Notes: a model not told the origin generated them from the letters alone. A DNA stretch of 36,655 nt from Pseudorhodobacter antarcticus (GCA_945862465.1 CAMAYO010000020.1:1-36655), one strand, 5' to 3'; shown: positions 25,669-34,715, numbered from the stretch's first letter. Made by a program: numbers and translations.

Positions 25669-26769
25669 ATGAGCCTGAACACCTTTGGACATATGTTCCG
25701 CTTCACCACATGGGGTGAAAGCCATGGGCCGGCTATTGGGGCGACGGTGGATGGCTGCCCCTCGGGCATCGCGCTGACGGAGGCGGATTTGCAGCCGTGG
25801 TTGGATAAGCGCAAGCCGGGCACGTCAAAATTCACCACCCAGCGCAAGGAAGCCGATGAGGTACGCATTTTGTCGGGGGTGTTTGACGGGCGCACGACCG
25901 GCACGCCCATTCAATTGATGATCGAGAACACCGACCAACGCTCAAAGGATTACGGCGATATTGCCCAAGCCTTCCGGCCGGGCCATGCTGACATCACCTA
26001 TCATCAGAAATATGGTGTGCGCGATTATCGCGGCGGCGGGCGCTCTTCGGCGCGCGAAACGGCAAGCAGGGTGGCTGCGGGCGGTGTGGCGCGGGCGGTG
26101 CTGGCGCATCTGGTGCCTGCGCTGACCATCACGGGCTATATGGTGCAAATGGGGCCGCGCCAGATTGACCGCAGCCGATTTGACTGGGCGCAGATTGAGG
26201 AGAACCCGTTTTGGTGCCCTGACCCCGTGGCGGCAAAGGACTGGGCCGAGTATCTGGATGCGCTGCGGCTGTCACATGACTCGGTCGGTGCGGTGATCGA
26301 GGTGGTGGCGCGCGGTGTGCCTGCGGGCTTGGGTGCGCCGCTTTATGGCAAGCTGGATTCCGATTTGGCCAGCGCGATGATGTCGATCAACGCGGTCAAG
26401 GGGGTTGAGATTGGCGATGGCATGGCTTCGGCTTGCCTGACGGGTGTTGAAAATGCCGATGAAATTCGCATGGGACCAAACGGGCCAGAGTTTCTATCCA
26501 ACCATGCCGGTGGCATTCTGGGCGGGATCAGTTCGGGCCAGCCGGTGGTGTGCCGCTTTGCGGTGAAGCCGACCTCTAGCATCCTGACCCCGCGCCGCAC
26601 GATCAATACGCGCGGCGAAGAGGTGGATCTGATCACCAAGGGTCGCCACGACCCCTGTGTCGGCATCCGCGCCGTGCCGGTGGGCGAGGCGATGATGGCG
26701 CTGGTGCTCGCAGACCATCTGCTGCTGGACCGCGGGCAGACGGGCGGTGTGCGTGGGGTTATCGGGTAA
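25669..26769 (+). CDS. aroC: chorismate synthase
   Basis: The 366-residue FMN-dependent enzyme makes chorismate from 5-enolpyruvylshikimate 3-phosphate, the last shared step of aromatic amino acid synthesis. All signatures are present: [55 protein letters not shown] and [17 protein letters not shown], with FAVKPTSS near the end. Length is normal. CCGGAG lies 6 bp before ATG 25669. Its stop abuts the stop of the convergent exporter gene. Confidence 0.97.
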   Translation: MSLNTFGHMFRFTTWGESHGPAIGATVDGCPSGIALTEADLQPWLDKRKPGTSKFTTQRKEADEVRILSGVFDGRTTGTPIQLMIENTDQRSKDYGDIAQAFRPGHADITYHQKYGVRDYRGGGRSSARETASRVAAGGVARAVLAHLVPALTITGYMVQMGPRQIDRSRFDWAQIEENPFWCPDPVAAKDWAEYLDALRLSHDSVGAVIEVVARGVPAGLGAPLYGKLDSDLASAMMSINAVKGVEIGDGMASACLTGVENADEIRMGPNGPEFLSNHAGGILGGISSGQPVVCRFAVKPTSSILTPRRTINTRGEEVDLITKGRHDPCVGIRAVPVGEAMMALVLADHLLLDRGQTGGVRGVIG

Positions 26770-27636
26770 CTAGCGCGTGGCCTGACGGGCCATTTGCACA
26801 GCCAAGATGCCTGCCATGGCGATCAGCACGCCGATGATGTCGGTGACGGTGATATGTTCTCCCAAAAGCACGGCGGCGATGGCAACGCCGAAGAACGGGT
26901 TCAGGAAGTGAAAGGTGCTGGCGCGAATGGCCCCCACCCTGCCCACCAGCGCGAACCAGACCATTGTGGCCGTCAATCCGGGGATAAAGATTTGATAGGT
27001 CAGCGTCACCACCAGTTGCGGGGTGAGATCAAAGCGCGGGGTTTCAAAGGCCAGTGCTGCCAGCGCCAACAGCGCTGATCCCACCAGCATTTGCAGCCCG
27101 ACCACCATCAACAGGTTGCCCCCCGCGCTGACCGCTTTGACCTGCCGCGTGGCAAAGGCCAGTGCTGTGGCGGCGATAACACATAGGGCAACGCCTGTAA
27201 CATCCGCGCCTTGGGTGATGCGCCCCGCCATGATCAGCGCCACGCCGGCAAAGCCCGCGACAAGACCCCCAAAGCCCAAGCGCGACAGACGCTCGCCTTG
27301 GGCAAATCCGATGGCTGCCACGATCAGCGGCATGGCCGAGGCGATCACCGAAGCAAGTGCGCCTTCGACCCATTGTAGAGCCACAAAGTTCAAGCCCAGA
27401 TACAGGCCGTTCTGGCAAAAGCCAAAGATCAGCACGCTGCGTTTGATGGCAGGGCTGAGATGCCAGCTTTGGCCGCGCAGGCGCGCGATGGTTACAGCTA
27501 TCGCGCCCGATATCGCAAAACGCAGCGCAAGCACGGCCAAGGGCGAGGCATCGACCACAATGATCCGCCCCGTCGCAAAGGCCGAGGACCACATAACCGA
27601 AAAACAAAGCCCCATCAGGAGGGCAACAAAATCCAT
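26770..27636 (-). CDS. EamA-family (DMT superfamily) exporter
   Basis: This 288-residue membrane protein has ten hydrophobic segments in two repeats of five, the drug/metabolite transporter layout. The first repeat starts LLMGLCFSVMWSSAFATGR and ALRFAISGAIAV; the second includes TATMVWFALVG and the conserved FLNPFFGVAIAAVLLGE. Such proteins export amino acids or other metabolites; the substrate cannot be read. ATG 27636 has GGGGGCGAT upstream; a longer frame to 27684 would include the HU terminator. Confidence 0.88.
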   Translation of the reverse strand: MDFVALLMGLCFSVMWSSAFATGRIIVVDASPLAVLALRFAISGAIAVTIARLRGQSWHLSPAIKRSVLIFGFCQNGLYLGLNFVALQWVEGALASVIASAMPLIVAAIGFAQGERLSRLGFGGLVAGFAGVALIMAGRITQGADVTGVALCVIAATALAFATRQVKAVSAGGNLLMVVGLQMLVGSALLALAALAFETPRFDLTPQLVVTLTYQIFIPGLTATMVWFALVGRVGAIRASTFHFLNPFFGVAIAAVLLGEHITVTDIIGVLIAMAGILAVQMARQATR

Positions 27637-27648
27637 ATCGCCCCCAAT

Positions 27649-27675
27649 GAAAAAGGGTCGCCGAAAAGGCGACCC
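27649..27675 (-). terminator. Rho-independent terminator of the HU gene
   Basis: On the minus strand GGGTCGCC (complement of 27668-27675) pairs with GGCGACCC (complement of 27655-27662) around TTTTC and is followed by a T-run (complement of 27650-27654). It lies 21 bp after the HU stop. Confidence 0.88.
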
Positions 27676-27696
27676 CCTAGCCACAATCCGAAAGGA

Positions 27697-27984
27697 TTAT
27701 GCGTTAACGCTGTCTTTCAGCGCCTTGGCGATGGTGAACTTAACCTGCTTGTCAGCAGCCTTGGTCACGCTTTCGCCGGTTGCGGGGTTGCGCACCTGAC
27801 GCTGGGGGCGTGCGCGGCACGCCATTTTGCCAAGACCGGGCAAGGTGATTGCGCCGCCAGCGGCCACTTCGCGCGACACAACAGCCGAAATTGCATCCAG
27901 CGCTGCAGTTGCGGTCTTTTTGTCAGAGCCCATGGCTTCTGCCAAAGCAGCGATCAGTTGGGTCTTTGTCATCGGTTTGTTCAT
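27697..27984 (-). CDS. HU-family DNA-binding protein
   Basis: The 95-residue histone-like protein bends and compacts DNA as a dimer. The N-terminal helices (MTKTQLIAALAEAMGSDKKT) are followed by the hinge ITLPGLGKMACRARPQRQVRNPATGE; the usual F-x-V-x-x-R-x-A-R arm sequence is altered to LGKMACRARP. The start is ATG 27984 after AAAGGGACAG; the ATG five codons in is an alternative. The leader holds a small perfect hairpin CCCGG-TT-CCGGG (28007-28018), and a clear terminator follows, so it is monocistronic. Confidence 0.92.
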   Translation of the reverse strand: MNKPMTKTQLIAALAEAMGSDKKTATAALDAISAVVSREVAAGGAITLPGLGKMACRARPQRQVRNPATGESVTKAADKQVKFTIAKALKDSVNA

Positions 27985-28111
27985 GGTACTGTCCCTTTGG
28001 TTTGATCCCGGTTCCGGGTATCCATAGTTAATTTTAACTGCTTTGTTGATGGCTACACAGGTTTTTAACGCCGAAAGCAAGCTTTTTTGCGACTTTGGTG
28101 CAAAAATGGCA

Positions 28112-29584
28112 TCAAAGGAAAGCAGTTTCGTCGAAGCTGCGCAGTTTTCTGCTGTGTATCTCGCCCAAAGGCATCAAACGCAGGTGTTCCATCGCCCGTA
28201 TGCCGATTTGCAAATGGCGTGCAACTTGGGTTTTGTAGAACTCTGACGCCATGCCGGGCAGTTTCAATTCGCCGTGCAAGGGCTTGTCTGACACACACAG
28301 CAAGGTGCCGTAGGGCACGCGAAAGCGAAAGCCGTTGGCGGCAATGGTGGCGCTTTCCATATCCAGCGCGATGGCGCGCGATTGTGACAGGCGGCGCACG
28401 GGGCCGGATTGGTCGCGCAGCTCCCAATTGCGGTTGTCGATTGTGGCAACGGTGCCGGTGCGCATGATGCGCTTTAGCTCATACCCTTCCAATTGGGTCA
28501 CTTCGGCCACAGCGTCTTGCAGGGCGATCTGAATCTCGGCCAGCGCGGGGATTGGCACCCAGACGGGCAGGTCATCATCCAGCACATGGTCTTCGCGCAG
28601 ATAGGCATGGGCCAAGCAAAAATCGCCCAAAGATTGCGAATTGCGCAGGCCCGCGCAGTGGCCCAGCATCAGCCAAGCGTGGGGGCGCAGGACGGCGATG
28701 TGGTCAGTGGCGGTTTTGGCATTAGACGGACCAACCCCGATGTTCACCAAGGTGATCCCGTTCCCATCGGCCCGCTTCAAATGGTAGGTCGGCATCTGCG
28801 GCGTTTTGGCCGAGGGCGTCAGCACCCCGTCGCCCGTGGTGATGGTGGCATTGCCGCCCGCGACAAAGGCCGTGTAGCCGAGAGAAGGGTTCGACAGGGC
28901 CGCACGCGCCATGAACTCAAACTCGTCCACATAGAACTGATAGTTGGTGAACAGCACATAGTTCTGAAAATGGATCGGATCGGTCGCCGTGTAATGCGAC
29001 AGGCGCGAGAGCGAATAATCAACCCGTTGTGCCGTGAACGGGGCTAAGGGCTGTGATCCATCGGCGTTGTGGCTGCGCTGGCCGTTGACTATATCGTCGT
29101 TGGTGGTCGACAGGTCAGGCACATCGAACACATCGCGCAAGGTGAAATCCAACTCGCCCTGATGGGGCACGGACAGGTCTGGGTTGCCCGCCACGGCAAA
29201 ATGCAGCGGAATGGGCGTGTCGGACAGGCCGATTTGCACCGGCACAGCGTGGTTGTCCATCAACAGGGTCAATTGCTGGATCAGATAGTTGCGAAACAGA
29301 TCGGGGCGCGTGACAGTGGTGGCATAAGTGCCCGGATGCGCCACATGGCCAAAGGACAGACGGGAATCGATCTTGTCATGGCTGACAACGGTCAAGCGGA
29401 TTTCGGGGTAATAGGCGCGCAGGCGGGCGGTCGGTTTGCCTTGGGCCACAGCCGCCGCAAAGGCCTTGCCCAGAAACTGCGTGGCTTGGGCATAAAGCTT
29501 TTCCAGATGCGCCACGGCGGCCACGGGGTCGGTGAAGCTGACAGCGGCCGCAACGGGCGGAGAAAGGAAAAGGTCGTCGTGCAT
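28112..29584 (-). CDS. amn: AMP nucleosidase
   Basis: The 490-residue enzyme cleaves AMP to adenine and ribose 5-phosphate; E. coli Amn has 484 residues. The N-terminal regulatory domain spans about residues 1-170 (RPDLFRNYLIQQLTLLM). The C-terminal nucleoside-phosphorylase-like domain has NIGVGPSNAKTATDHIAVLRP, MLGHCAGLR, then DLPVWVPIPAL and ALDMESATIAANGFRFRVPYG. ATG 29584 has AGGAAG 8 bp upstream; an ATG at 29614 would add ten residues but has a weak site. It is transcribed alone, 127 bp upstream of the HU gene. Confidence 0.93.
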   Translation of the reverse strand: MHDDLFLSPPVAAAVSFTDPVAAVAHLEKLYAQATQFLGKAFAAAVAQGKPTARLRAYYPEIRLTVVSHDKIDSRLSFGHVAHPGTYATTVTRPDLFRNYLIQQLTLLMDNHAVPVQIGLSDTPIPLHFAVAGNPDLSVPHQGELDFTLRDVFDVPDLSTTNDDIVNGQRSHNADGSQPLAPFTAQRVDYSLSRLSHYTATDPIHFQNYVLFTNYQFYVDEFEFMARAALSNPSLGYTAFVAGGNATITTGDGVLTPSAKTPQMPTYHLKRADGNGITLVNIGVGPSNAKTATDHIAVLRPHAWLMLGHCAGLRNSQSLGDFCLAHAYLREDHVLDDDLPVWVPIPALAEIQIALQDAVAEVTQLEGYELKRIMRTGTVATIDNRNWELRDQSGPVRRLSQSRAIALDMESATIAANGFRFRVPYGTLLCVSDKPLHGELKLPGMASEFYKTQVARHLQIGIRAMEHLRLMPLGEIHSRKLRSFDETAFL

Positions 29585-29708
29585 GGCGGGCGCTTCCTGC
29601 TTTTGATCGGTCATCTAAGGTCTTGGGCAGGCGCAAAGCAAGTGAAGTTCTTATGACGCGCCCGAAAGCACCTTGCCTTTGGGCGCAAGCGCAGCAAATA
29701 AAGCCGCC

Positions 29709-30545
29709 ATGAACACGCTTTTATCCATAGGCCACGGCTATTCAGCGCAAGCGCTGGCGCGACGCTTGTTGCCGCAGGGCTGGCAGATCATTGGCACAAC
29801 CCGCACCGAGGCAGGGGCCAAAGCCTTGCGCGCCACGGGGATTGACGCGCTGGTTTGGCCCGAAGCTGATTTGTCAGCCGCGCTGGCCAAGGCCACGCAT
29901 CTGCTGACCTCTGTCGCACCAGGCGACAGCGACCCCGTGCTGCAAGCGATTGGCCCGCAGATCGCGCGTTCAGCGCTTAAATGGGTGGGCTATCTGTCCA
30001 CCACGGCGGTCTACGGCCACCACAACGGCGATTGGGTGGATGAGACCACGCCCTTGGCCCCCACCACCGCGCGGGGTGCCGCGCGCGTGCAGGCCGAAGC
30101 GGATTGGACAGCCCTTGGCTTACCGCTGCACATCTTTCGGCTGGCGGGCATTTATGGCCCGGGGCGCGGGCCGTTTGAAAAGGTGCGCGATGGCACCGCA
30201 CGGCGCATTCACAAGGCGGGTCAAGTCTTTTCGCGCATCCATGTCGATGACATAGCCCGCGTGCTGCACGCCGCTTTGCAGCGACCCCATCCAGGCATTT
30301 ACAACGTTTGCGACGACGATCCCGCCTCGCCCGAGGATATTTTAGGGCTGGCGGCGGACATGTTGGGCCTGCCCCCGCCCCCCATAGTGCCCTATGAACA
30401 GGCCGAGATGACCCCCATGGCGCGGTCGTTTTACGCCGAAAACAAACGGGTGCGAAATGATCGCATCAAGACGGTTCTGGGCGTCACGCTCGATTACCCC
30501 ACCTACCGCGAAGGTCTGGCAGCCATTTTGGCGGCTGGGGGTTGA
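29709..30545 (+). CDS. NAD-dependent epimerase/SDR-like protein (YeeZ-type)
   Basis: This 278-residue Rossmann protein begins LLSIGHGYSAQALARRLLPQ, an atypical G-x-G-x-x-A dinucleotide motif, and continues with GTTRTEAGAKAL, LSTTAVYGHHNGDWVDE (the Ser-Thr/Tyr region, lacking the classical YxxxK) and FRLAGIYGPGRGPFEK. Later IHVDDIARVLHAAL and YNVCDDDPASPEDIL match extended SDR proteins. It resembles the YeeZ family of uncertain function. The start at 29709 is preferred over TTG 29673. The terC promoter may overlap its stop. Confidence 0.8.
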   Translation: MNTLLSIGHGYSAQALARRLLPQGWQIIGTTRTEAGAKALRATGIDALVWPEADLSAALAKATHLLTSVAPGDSDPVLQAIGPQIARSALKWVGYLSTTAVYGHHNGDWVDETTPLAPTTARGAARVQAEADWTALGLPLHIFRLAGIYGPGRGPFEKVRDGTARRIHKAGQVFSRIHVDDIARVLHAALQRPHPGIYNVCDDDPASPEDILGLAADMLGLPPPPIVPYEQAEMTPMARSFYAENKRVRNDRIKTVLGVTLDYPTYREGLAAILAAGG

Positions 30546-30593
30546 AGATCTGCCAAGGCATCCCAAATAGGAAATGCGGACCGGGCCCCTCTG

Positions 30594-30645
30594 ACGTTTT
30601 CTGAACAAACGTGATGTCGGACCGCATCGAGCATGCTCGATGTGG
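30594..30645 (+). promoter_or_regulatory. structured 5' leader of terC with two hairpins
   Basis: Two stem-loops lie in the 135-bp gap before terC. The first is ACGTTT-TCTGAAC-AAACGT (30594-30612). The second is an 18-bp perfect palindrome CATCGAGCATGCTCGATG (30625-30642), which extends by G-U and two C-G pairs to CCG/TGG on each side. Upstream, TTGAAG (30542-30547), 17 bp, AAATAG (30565-30570) is a possible promoter. TerC genes are often under the manganese-sensing yybP-ykoY riboswitch, but I do not see its conserved boxes. Confidence 0.45.
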
Positions 30646-30680
30646 GTCAAACTCATGTCGAGCCTTACAGAGAGGTCGAG

Positions 30681-31625
30681 ATGGAATTTCTAATACACAG
30701 CTTCATGGGCACACCGGTCTGGATGTGGCTAAGCTTTATGGGGATCGTCGCGCTTTTATTGGCCGCGGATCTTGGGTTGTTTCACAATGGCGCCAAAGAG
30801 ATCGAGGTGGGCGAAAGCCTGCGTTTGTCGGCGGTCTACATCGCCCTTGGTCTGGGGTTTGCGGGCTTTGTGGGCTGGCAAATGGGGGCTGGGGCGGCGT
30901 CAAGCTATCTGACGGCCTTTGTCGTGGAAAAGTCGCTGTCGATGGACAACGTCTTTGTCATCGCGCTGATCTTTTCCTCGCTCGCCATTCCGCGCGCCTT
31001 GCAGCACCGCGTGTTGTTCTGGGGCGTTTTGGGGGTGATCGTGCTGCGCGGCATCATGATCGCACTGGGGGCCACGTTGGTCGCGCAGTATCACTGGGTG
31101 CTTTATGTCTTTGCCGCCTTCCTGATCTTGACCGGCATCAAAATGCTGCTGGTCACGGGTGATCATGCCCCGCAGGACAATGCGATGGTGCGCTGGCTGA
31201 AAGCGCGTCTGCGCCTGACCGAAAAGCTAGAGGGTGAGGCGTTTTTCGTGAAGCGGGATGGGGTGCTGTTTGCAACGCCCCTGTTCTTGGCGCTGATCAT
31301 GGTCGAAACGGCCGACCTGATTTTTGCGGTCGATTCCGTGCCAGCGGTCTTTGCCATCACGTCCGACCCGTTCTTGGTCTACACGTCGAACATCTTCGCC
31401 ATCCTTGGCCTACGCGCCCTTTACTTTGCGCTGGCCGCGATCTTGCACCGCTTTGCCTATCTGAAATATGCGCTGTCGGTGCTGCTGATCTTTATCGGAT
31501 CTAAGATGTTCGTCGCAGATTGGCTGGATTGGGAAAAGTTCCCCGCCAGCCTGTCTTTGGGCATCACGGCGGCCATCCTGACAACCGGCGTGGCGGTGAG
31601 CCTGTGGAAAACCCGCAACCTTTAA
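30681..31625 (+). CDS. TerC-family integral membrane protein
   Basis: This 314-residue membrane protein of the TerC/Alx family is implicated in manganese or other metal export. About nine hydrophobic helices are visible. Family signatures are FVVEKSLSMDNVFVIALIF, ALIMVETADLIFAVDSVPAVFAITSDPF and ILGLRALYFAL, with conserved acidic residues in the helices. ATG 30681 follows AGAGAGGTCG; an in-frame ATG at 30633 lies inside the leader hairpin. It is monocistronic, ending before a strong hairpin shared with the convergent TetR gene. Confidence 0.9.
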   Translation: MEFLIHSFMGTPVWMWLSFMGIVALLLAADLGLFHNGAKEIEVGESLRLSAVYIALGLGFAGFVGWQMGAGAASSYLTAFVVEKSLSMDNVFVIALIFSSLAIPRALQHRVLFWGVLGVIVLRGIMIALGATLVAQYHWVLYVFAAFLILTGIKMLLVTGDHAPQDNAMVRWLKARLRLTEKLEGEAFFVKRDGVLFATPLFLALIMVETADLIFAVDSVPAVFAITSDPFLVYTSNIFAILGLRALYFALAAILHRFAYLKYALSVLLIFIGSKMFVADWLDWEKFPASLSLGITAAILTTGVAVSLWKTRNL

Positions 31626-31634
31626 GCCTTTAGG

Positions 31635-31667
31635 GTGCGGGCGTTTCGATGAAACGCCCGCACTTTA
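31635..31667. terminator. hairpin terminator between terC and the TetR gene
   Basis: GTGCGGGCGTTTC (31635-31647) pairs perfectly with GAAACGCCCGCAC (31651-31663), a 13-bp stem with a GAT loop, followed by only TTTA. The long stem suggests a terminator for terC and possibly for the opposing gene, though the T-run is short. Confidence 0.65.
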
Positions 31668-32258
31668 CGCTGCAGGTTGCGACAACACGCGGACCATAAA
31701 GTTTGACACGATGCGCTGGTGTTCGGGCGTTCCGTAGAGCGGATTGCTTTCGAGCAACGGATAGCGACACAGATAGACAACGCCGCGCAGGTAAAGTGTT
31801 AACTCTTGATCCTCAAAACTGCGAAAGGTGCCAGTCTTGTCGCGTTCGATGGCCGCCTGCAGCGGTTGCACCAAACGATCCACCACGCGCTCGTGCTGCT
31901 CTGGCTTGGCAGATTGCGAAACAGCCAGATTGTAGGCAAAGCGCAAAACGGTGGGCGTGATGTTGCTATAGGTCGAGAAAAGAAGATCAACGATCTGGTG
32001 GCACAGCGTTTCGGCGGATTGATCGGGATCGTGGGCTGCGACAGTCGTCTCGATCTTCTTCACGGTGTCAGTCTGACGCCTTAGCACCAAGTGCGAGACA
32101 ACATCGCCCACCGAATTGAAATAGTTATAGATCGTGCCAACCGAGTATCCCGATTTCGCAGCAATTTCACGGGCATGAGGCGCACTGCCCTTTTCGTTCA
32201 GCAAGGCTTCTGCGGCATCCATAATGGCTTGGATCGTTGCATCTTTCTTGTGGCGCAT
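31665..32258 (-). CDS. TetR/AcrR-family transcriptional regulator
   Basis: This 197-residue regulator has an N-terminal helix-turn-helix (ATIQAIMDAAEALLNEKG, then AREIAAKSGYSVGTIYNYFNSVGDVVSHLV) and a helical ligand-binding domain without recognisable ligand residues. The ATG at 32258 fits the family; a GTG at 32291 would add 11 residues with no clear function. It converges on terC, and an AT-rich non-coding region lies upstream where its own operator may be. Target genes are unknown. Confidence 0.88.
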   Translation of the reverse strand: MRHKKDATIQAIMDAAEALLNEKGSAPHAREIAAKSGYSVGTIYNYFNSVGDVVSHLVLRRQTDTVKKIETTVAAHDPDQSAETLCHQIVDLLFSTYSNITPTVLRFAYNLAVSQSAKPEQHERVVDRLVQPLQAAIERDKTGTFRSFEDQELTLYLRGVVYLCRYPLLESNPLYGTPEHQRIVSNFMVRVLSQPAA

Positions 32259-32703
32259 TGGGTCCAATGTAGAGGGGGTCAAGGGGCCCACCCAAACCGC
32301 ATGATCTTGCCGGCTGAACGAGCCTTTACGCGGAACAGTGCAATGCAGATATTCAAGGCCATACTCCAGTTATAGTCGCTATTGCGGGGGCTAAGGACCC
32401 CCGCGCGGGACCCCCGCGGTCACATTTTGCGTGGTGTTGCAAAGTTTAAAGTCCTTTGCACTCGGTGAAATAGGTATAAAAATGAACATAGGCAGAGGTT
32501 TAGATCGCTTCGCGCTATAAAACTCAGCGAGATGAGCAGGTTAAACACTTATCATTTTTCGAACATACGTTTTGTCTGTTTTCAATTAAATGCTGAAATT
32601 TTGCGCAGGAAAAATGATCCGTGTCGCAAAATGGTTCGCCCGCAGCCAAAAGGGCGCGCTTTTAGGTTTTCAGCGGCGCGGGCGTTTCGGCCGACGCGGC
32701 TGG
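32259..32703. other. 445-bp AT-rich non-coding region with inverted repeats
   Basis: No gene is supported here. Near 32395-32422 the string GGACCCCCGCG is repeated twice in a GC-rich block. From about 32430 to 32620 the DNA is strongly AT-rich. TGCAAAG (32438-32444) and CTTTGCA (32454-32460) form a 7-bp inverted repeat. ATCATTTTTC (32551-32560) and GAAAAATGAT (32609-32618) form a perfect 10-bp inverted repeat 48 bp apart, with smaller complementary arms inside. It could be a small RNA, an operator region of the TetR gene, or a remnant element. Confidence 0.5.
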
Positions 32704-33072
32704 TTAGGCCTGTTCTAGCAAGCGGCCCAACACACGACCGCCCAGAATATGCAGATGATAGTGCGGCACTTCCTGCATTCCGTGCGCGCCCGCGTTGGTG
32801 ATGGCGCGGTAGCCCTCGCCAGAGGATATGCCCAGCATAGCACAAACTTTGGCCGCTGTCCGATGGAAATCCATCAGCTCTTCGGCGCTCGCCTCTGCGG
32901 CGAAATGGTCAAAGGTAACGTATGCGCCCTTGGGGATCACCAGCACATGAATTGGTGCTTGGGGGTGGATGTCGTGAAAGGCCAGCGTGTGGGCGGTTTC
33001 CAGCACCGTTTTGTTGGGAATTTCGCCGCGCAGGATACGGGCGAAGATGTTTTGCGGGTCGTAGGTGTGCAT
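32704..33072 (-). CDS. HIT-family (HINT) nucleotide-binding protein
   Basis: This 122-residue protein is of the HINT branch, which hydrolyses purine nucleoside phosphoramidates. The signature is H104-Y-H106-L-H108 in EVPHYHLHILGGR; upstream are NIFARILRGEIP, HPQAPIHVLVIPK and GYRAITNAGAHG. GGAGCGCGCT precedes ATG 33072. It is the last gene of the nth-pfkB-HIT operon, 21 bp after the kinase stop. Its neighbour, an adenosine-kinase-like protein, suggests a shared role in purine nucleotide handling. Confidence 0.93.
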   Translation of the reverse strand: MHTYDPQNIFARILRGEIPNKTVLETAHTLAFHDIHPQAPIHVLVIPKGAYVTFDHFAAEASAEELMDFHRTAAKVCAMLGISSGEGYRAITNAGAHGMQEVPHYHLHILGGRVLGRLLEQA

Positions 33073-33093
33073 AGCGCGCTCCGAAATCAGGGG

Positions 33094-34077
33094 TCAGATC
33101 AGGGATTCTTGGCGAAACAGGGCCTGAAGATCAACTTCAGGCCGCGCACCATAGTGCGAGATCACCTCAGCCGCCGCAACACAACCCATGCGGCCGCAGG
33201 TGGCCAAGGCTTGGCCAGTGGCAATGCCATATAAGAACCCCGCCGCGAACAGATCACCCGCGCCCGTGGCATCGACGGGCACGATGCGGTTCACTGGAAC
33301 CACGGCCCGTTCATCCCCGCGCAGCAAGATCACCTCTTCGCCCGACCTTGTGCAAACCACCATGCCCGCATCGCGCGAGGCCTGTTCCAAAGCTGAGGAC
33401 AGATCGGTTTGGTACAGCGAGGACCATTCATGCTCGTTCCCGATTACATAGTCTAAATCCTTGACCAAGCGGCGAAAATCATCGCGGTGACGGTCCACGC
33501 AGAAGGGGTCGGACAGCGCAATCCCCGCCTTGCCGCCCGCCTGCTGGCACAGCTTGGCCGCACGTTCAAAGGCGAGTTTCCCCTTGGGCTTATCGTACAG
33601 ATAGCCTTCCAAAAACAGCAAGCTGGCTTGCCCCGCCACGGCGTCTGACACATCATCCGGCCCCAGTTCGGATGAAATGCCCAGATAGGTGTTCATCGAC
33701 CGCTCCCCATCAGGGGCCACAAAGATCATCGACCGCGATGTCGGCAATTCGCCCCCCACCACCGGCGGATTGACAAAATCGGTGCCGCCCTGCGCCATCT
33801 GTTGGGCGTAAAACCGGCCCAAGGCATCGTCATGCACCCGCCCGATAAACGCCGTGGTCAGCCCCAGATTGCCCAAGCCCGCCAAAGTATTGGCCACCGA
33901 CCCACCAGGGGCCTGAATGCGGTCAGACATCGCGGCATAAAGCACCTCTCCCCGATCTTTTTCGACAAGTTGCATGATGCCCTTTTCAATGCCCATCTTG
34001 GCCAAAAAGCTATCTTCCGCCGCCGAGATCACATCAACAATCGCATTGCCGATGCCAACGACCTGATATTTCTTCAT
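33094..34077 (-). CDS. PfkB-family carbohydrate/adenosine kinase-like protein
   Basis: The 327-residue sugar or nucleoside kinase has the PfkB N-terminal signature region GGSVANTLAGLGNLG and the C-terminal VDATGAGDLFAAGFLYG, whose second Asp is the catalytic base. NGxx-type contact residues include GIGNAIVD near residue 8. The sequence is closest to adenosine-kinase-like members, but the substrate is not proven. ATG 34077 overlaps the nth stop by 4 bp (ATGA) with AAGGA upstream; a longer frame would run into nth. Confidence 0.88.
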   Translation of the reverse strand: MKKYQVVGIGNAIVDVISAAEDSFLAKMGIEKGIMQLVEKDRGEVLYAAMSDRIQAPGGSVANTLAGLGNLGLTTAFIGRVHDDALGRFYAQQMAQGGTDFVNPPVVGGELPTSRSMIFVAPDGERSMNTYLGISSELGPDDVSDAVAGQASLLFLEGYLYDKPKGKLAFERAAKLCQQAGGKAGIALSDPFCVDRHRDDFRRLVKDLDYVIGNEHEWSSLYQTDLSSALEQASRDAGMVVCTRSGEEVILLRGDERAVVPVNRIVPVDATGAGDLFAAGFLYGIATGQALATCGRMGCVAAAEVISHYGARPEVDLQALFRQESLI

Positions 34078-34715
34078 GTTTTTTCCTTGAACAAGCAAAA
34101 GGCGTGAATGGGGCAAAGGCTGCATTTAGGGCTGCGCGCGGTGCAGATATAGCGGCCATGCAGGATCAGCCAGTGGTGGGCGTGGGCTTGATATTCCACC
34201 GGCACGTTGTCTTCAATGGCGCGCTCCACGGCCAGTTCATCTTTGCCCGGCGCTATCCCCGTGCGGTTGCCCACACGAAACAGGTGGGTATCCACGGCTT
34301 GGGCCGGATGGTGGAACCACATGTTCAACACCACATTCGCCGTCTTGCGCCCTACGCCGGGCAATCGTTCTAAAGCGGCGCGAGAGGAGGGCACTTGTCC
34401 GTCATAATCCTCAATCAGCATCTGCGACAGACGGATCACATTCTTGGCTTTGTTGCGAAACAGGCCGATGGTTTTGATATGGTCGATCAGCGCCGCTTCC
34501 CCCAAGGCCAGCATCTTTTGCGGCGTATCCGCCACAGCGAACAGCGCCTTGGTTGCCTTATTCACCCCCACATCGGTCGCCTGTGCTGAAAGGGCTACGG
34601 CCACCAGCAGCGTGTAAGCGTTGGTGTGGTGCAACTCTCCCTCAGGCGCTGCGTTGGCGGCCTGAAAGGTTTGGAAGATTTTTTGCAGCGTGGCATAGGG
34701 CAATTGCGCGGTCAT
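34074..34715 (-). CDS. nth: endonuclease III
   Basis: The 213-residue DNA glycosylase/AP lyase removes oxidised pyrimidines. The helix-hairpin-helix LPGVGRKTANVVL gives catalytic K124, the aspartate is D142 in VDTHLFRV, and the [4Fe-4S] cluster ligands are C191-x6-C198-x2-C201-x5-C207. These are each four residues beyond the E. coli positions. ATG 34715 fits the family length; a frame extending to 34835 overlaps the divergent repair gene. It is the first gene of an operon with pfkB and HIT. Confidence 0.96.
   Translation of the reverse strand: MTAQLPYATLQKIFQTFQAANAAPEGELHHTNAYTLLVAVALSAQATDVGVNKATKALFAVADTPQKMLALGEAALIDHIKTIGLFRNKAKNVIRLSQMLIEDYDGQVPSSRAALERLPGVGRKTANVVLNMWFHHPAQAVDTHLFRVGNRTGIAPGKDELAVERAIEDNVPVEYQAHAHHWLILHGRYICTARSPKCSLCPIHAFCLFKEKT

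Noticed and set aside
30546-30680. yybP-ykoY manganese riboswitch before terC
   Set aside because: Position fits, but I could not find the conserved boxes of the aptamer; reported only as an unassigned structured leader.
32532-32801. 89-residue plus-strand frame in the AT-rich region
   Set aside because: It runs antisense into the HIT gene, lacks a ribosome site and has no recognisable domain.
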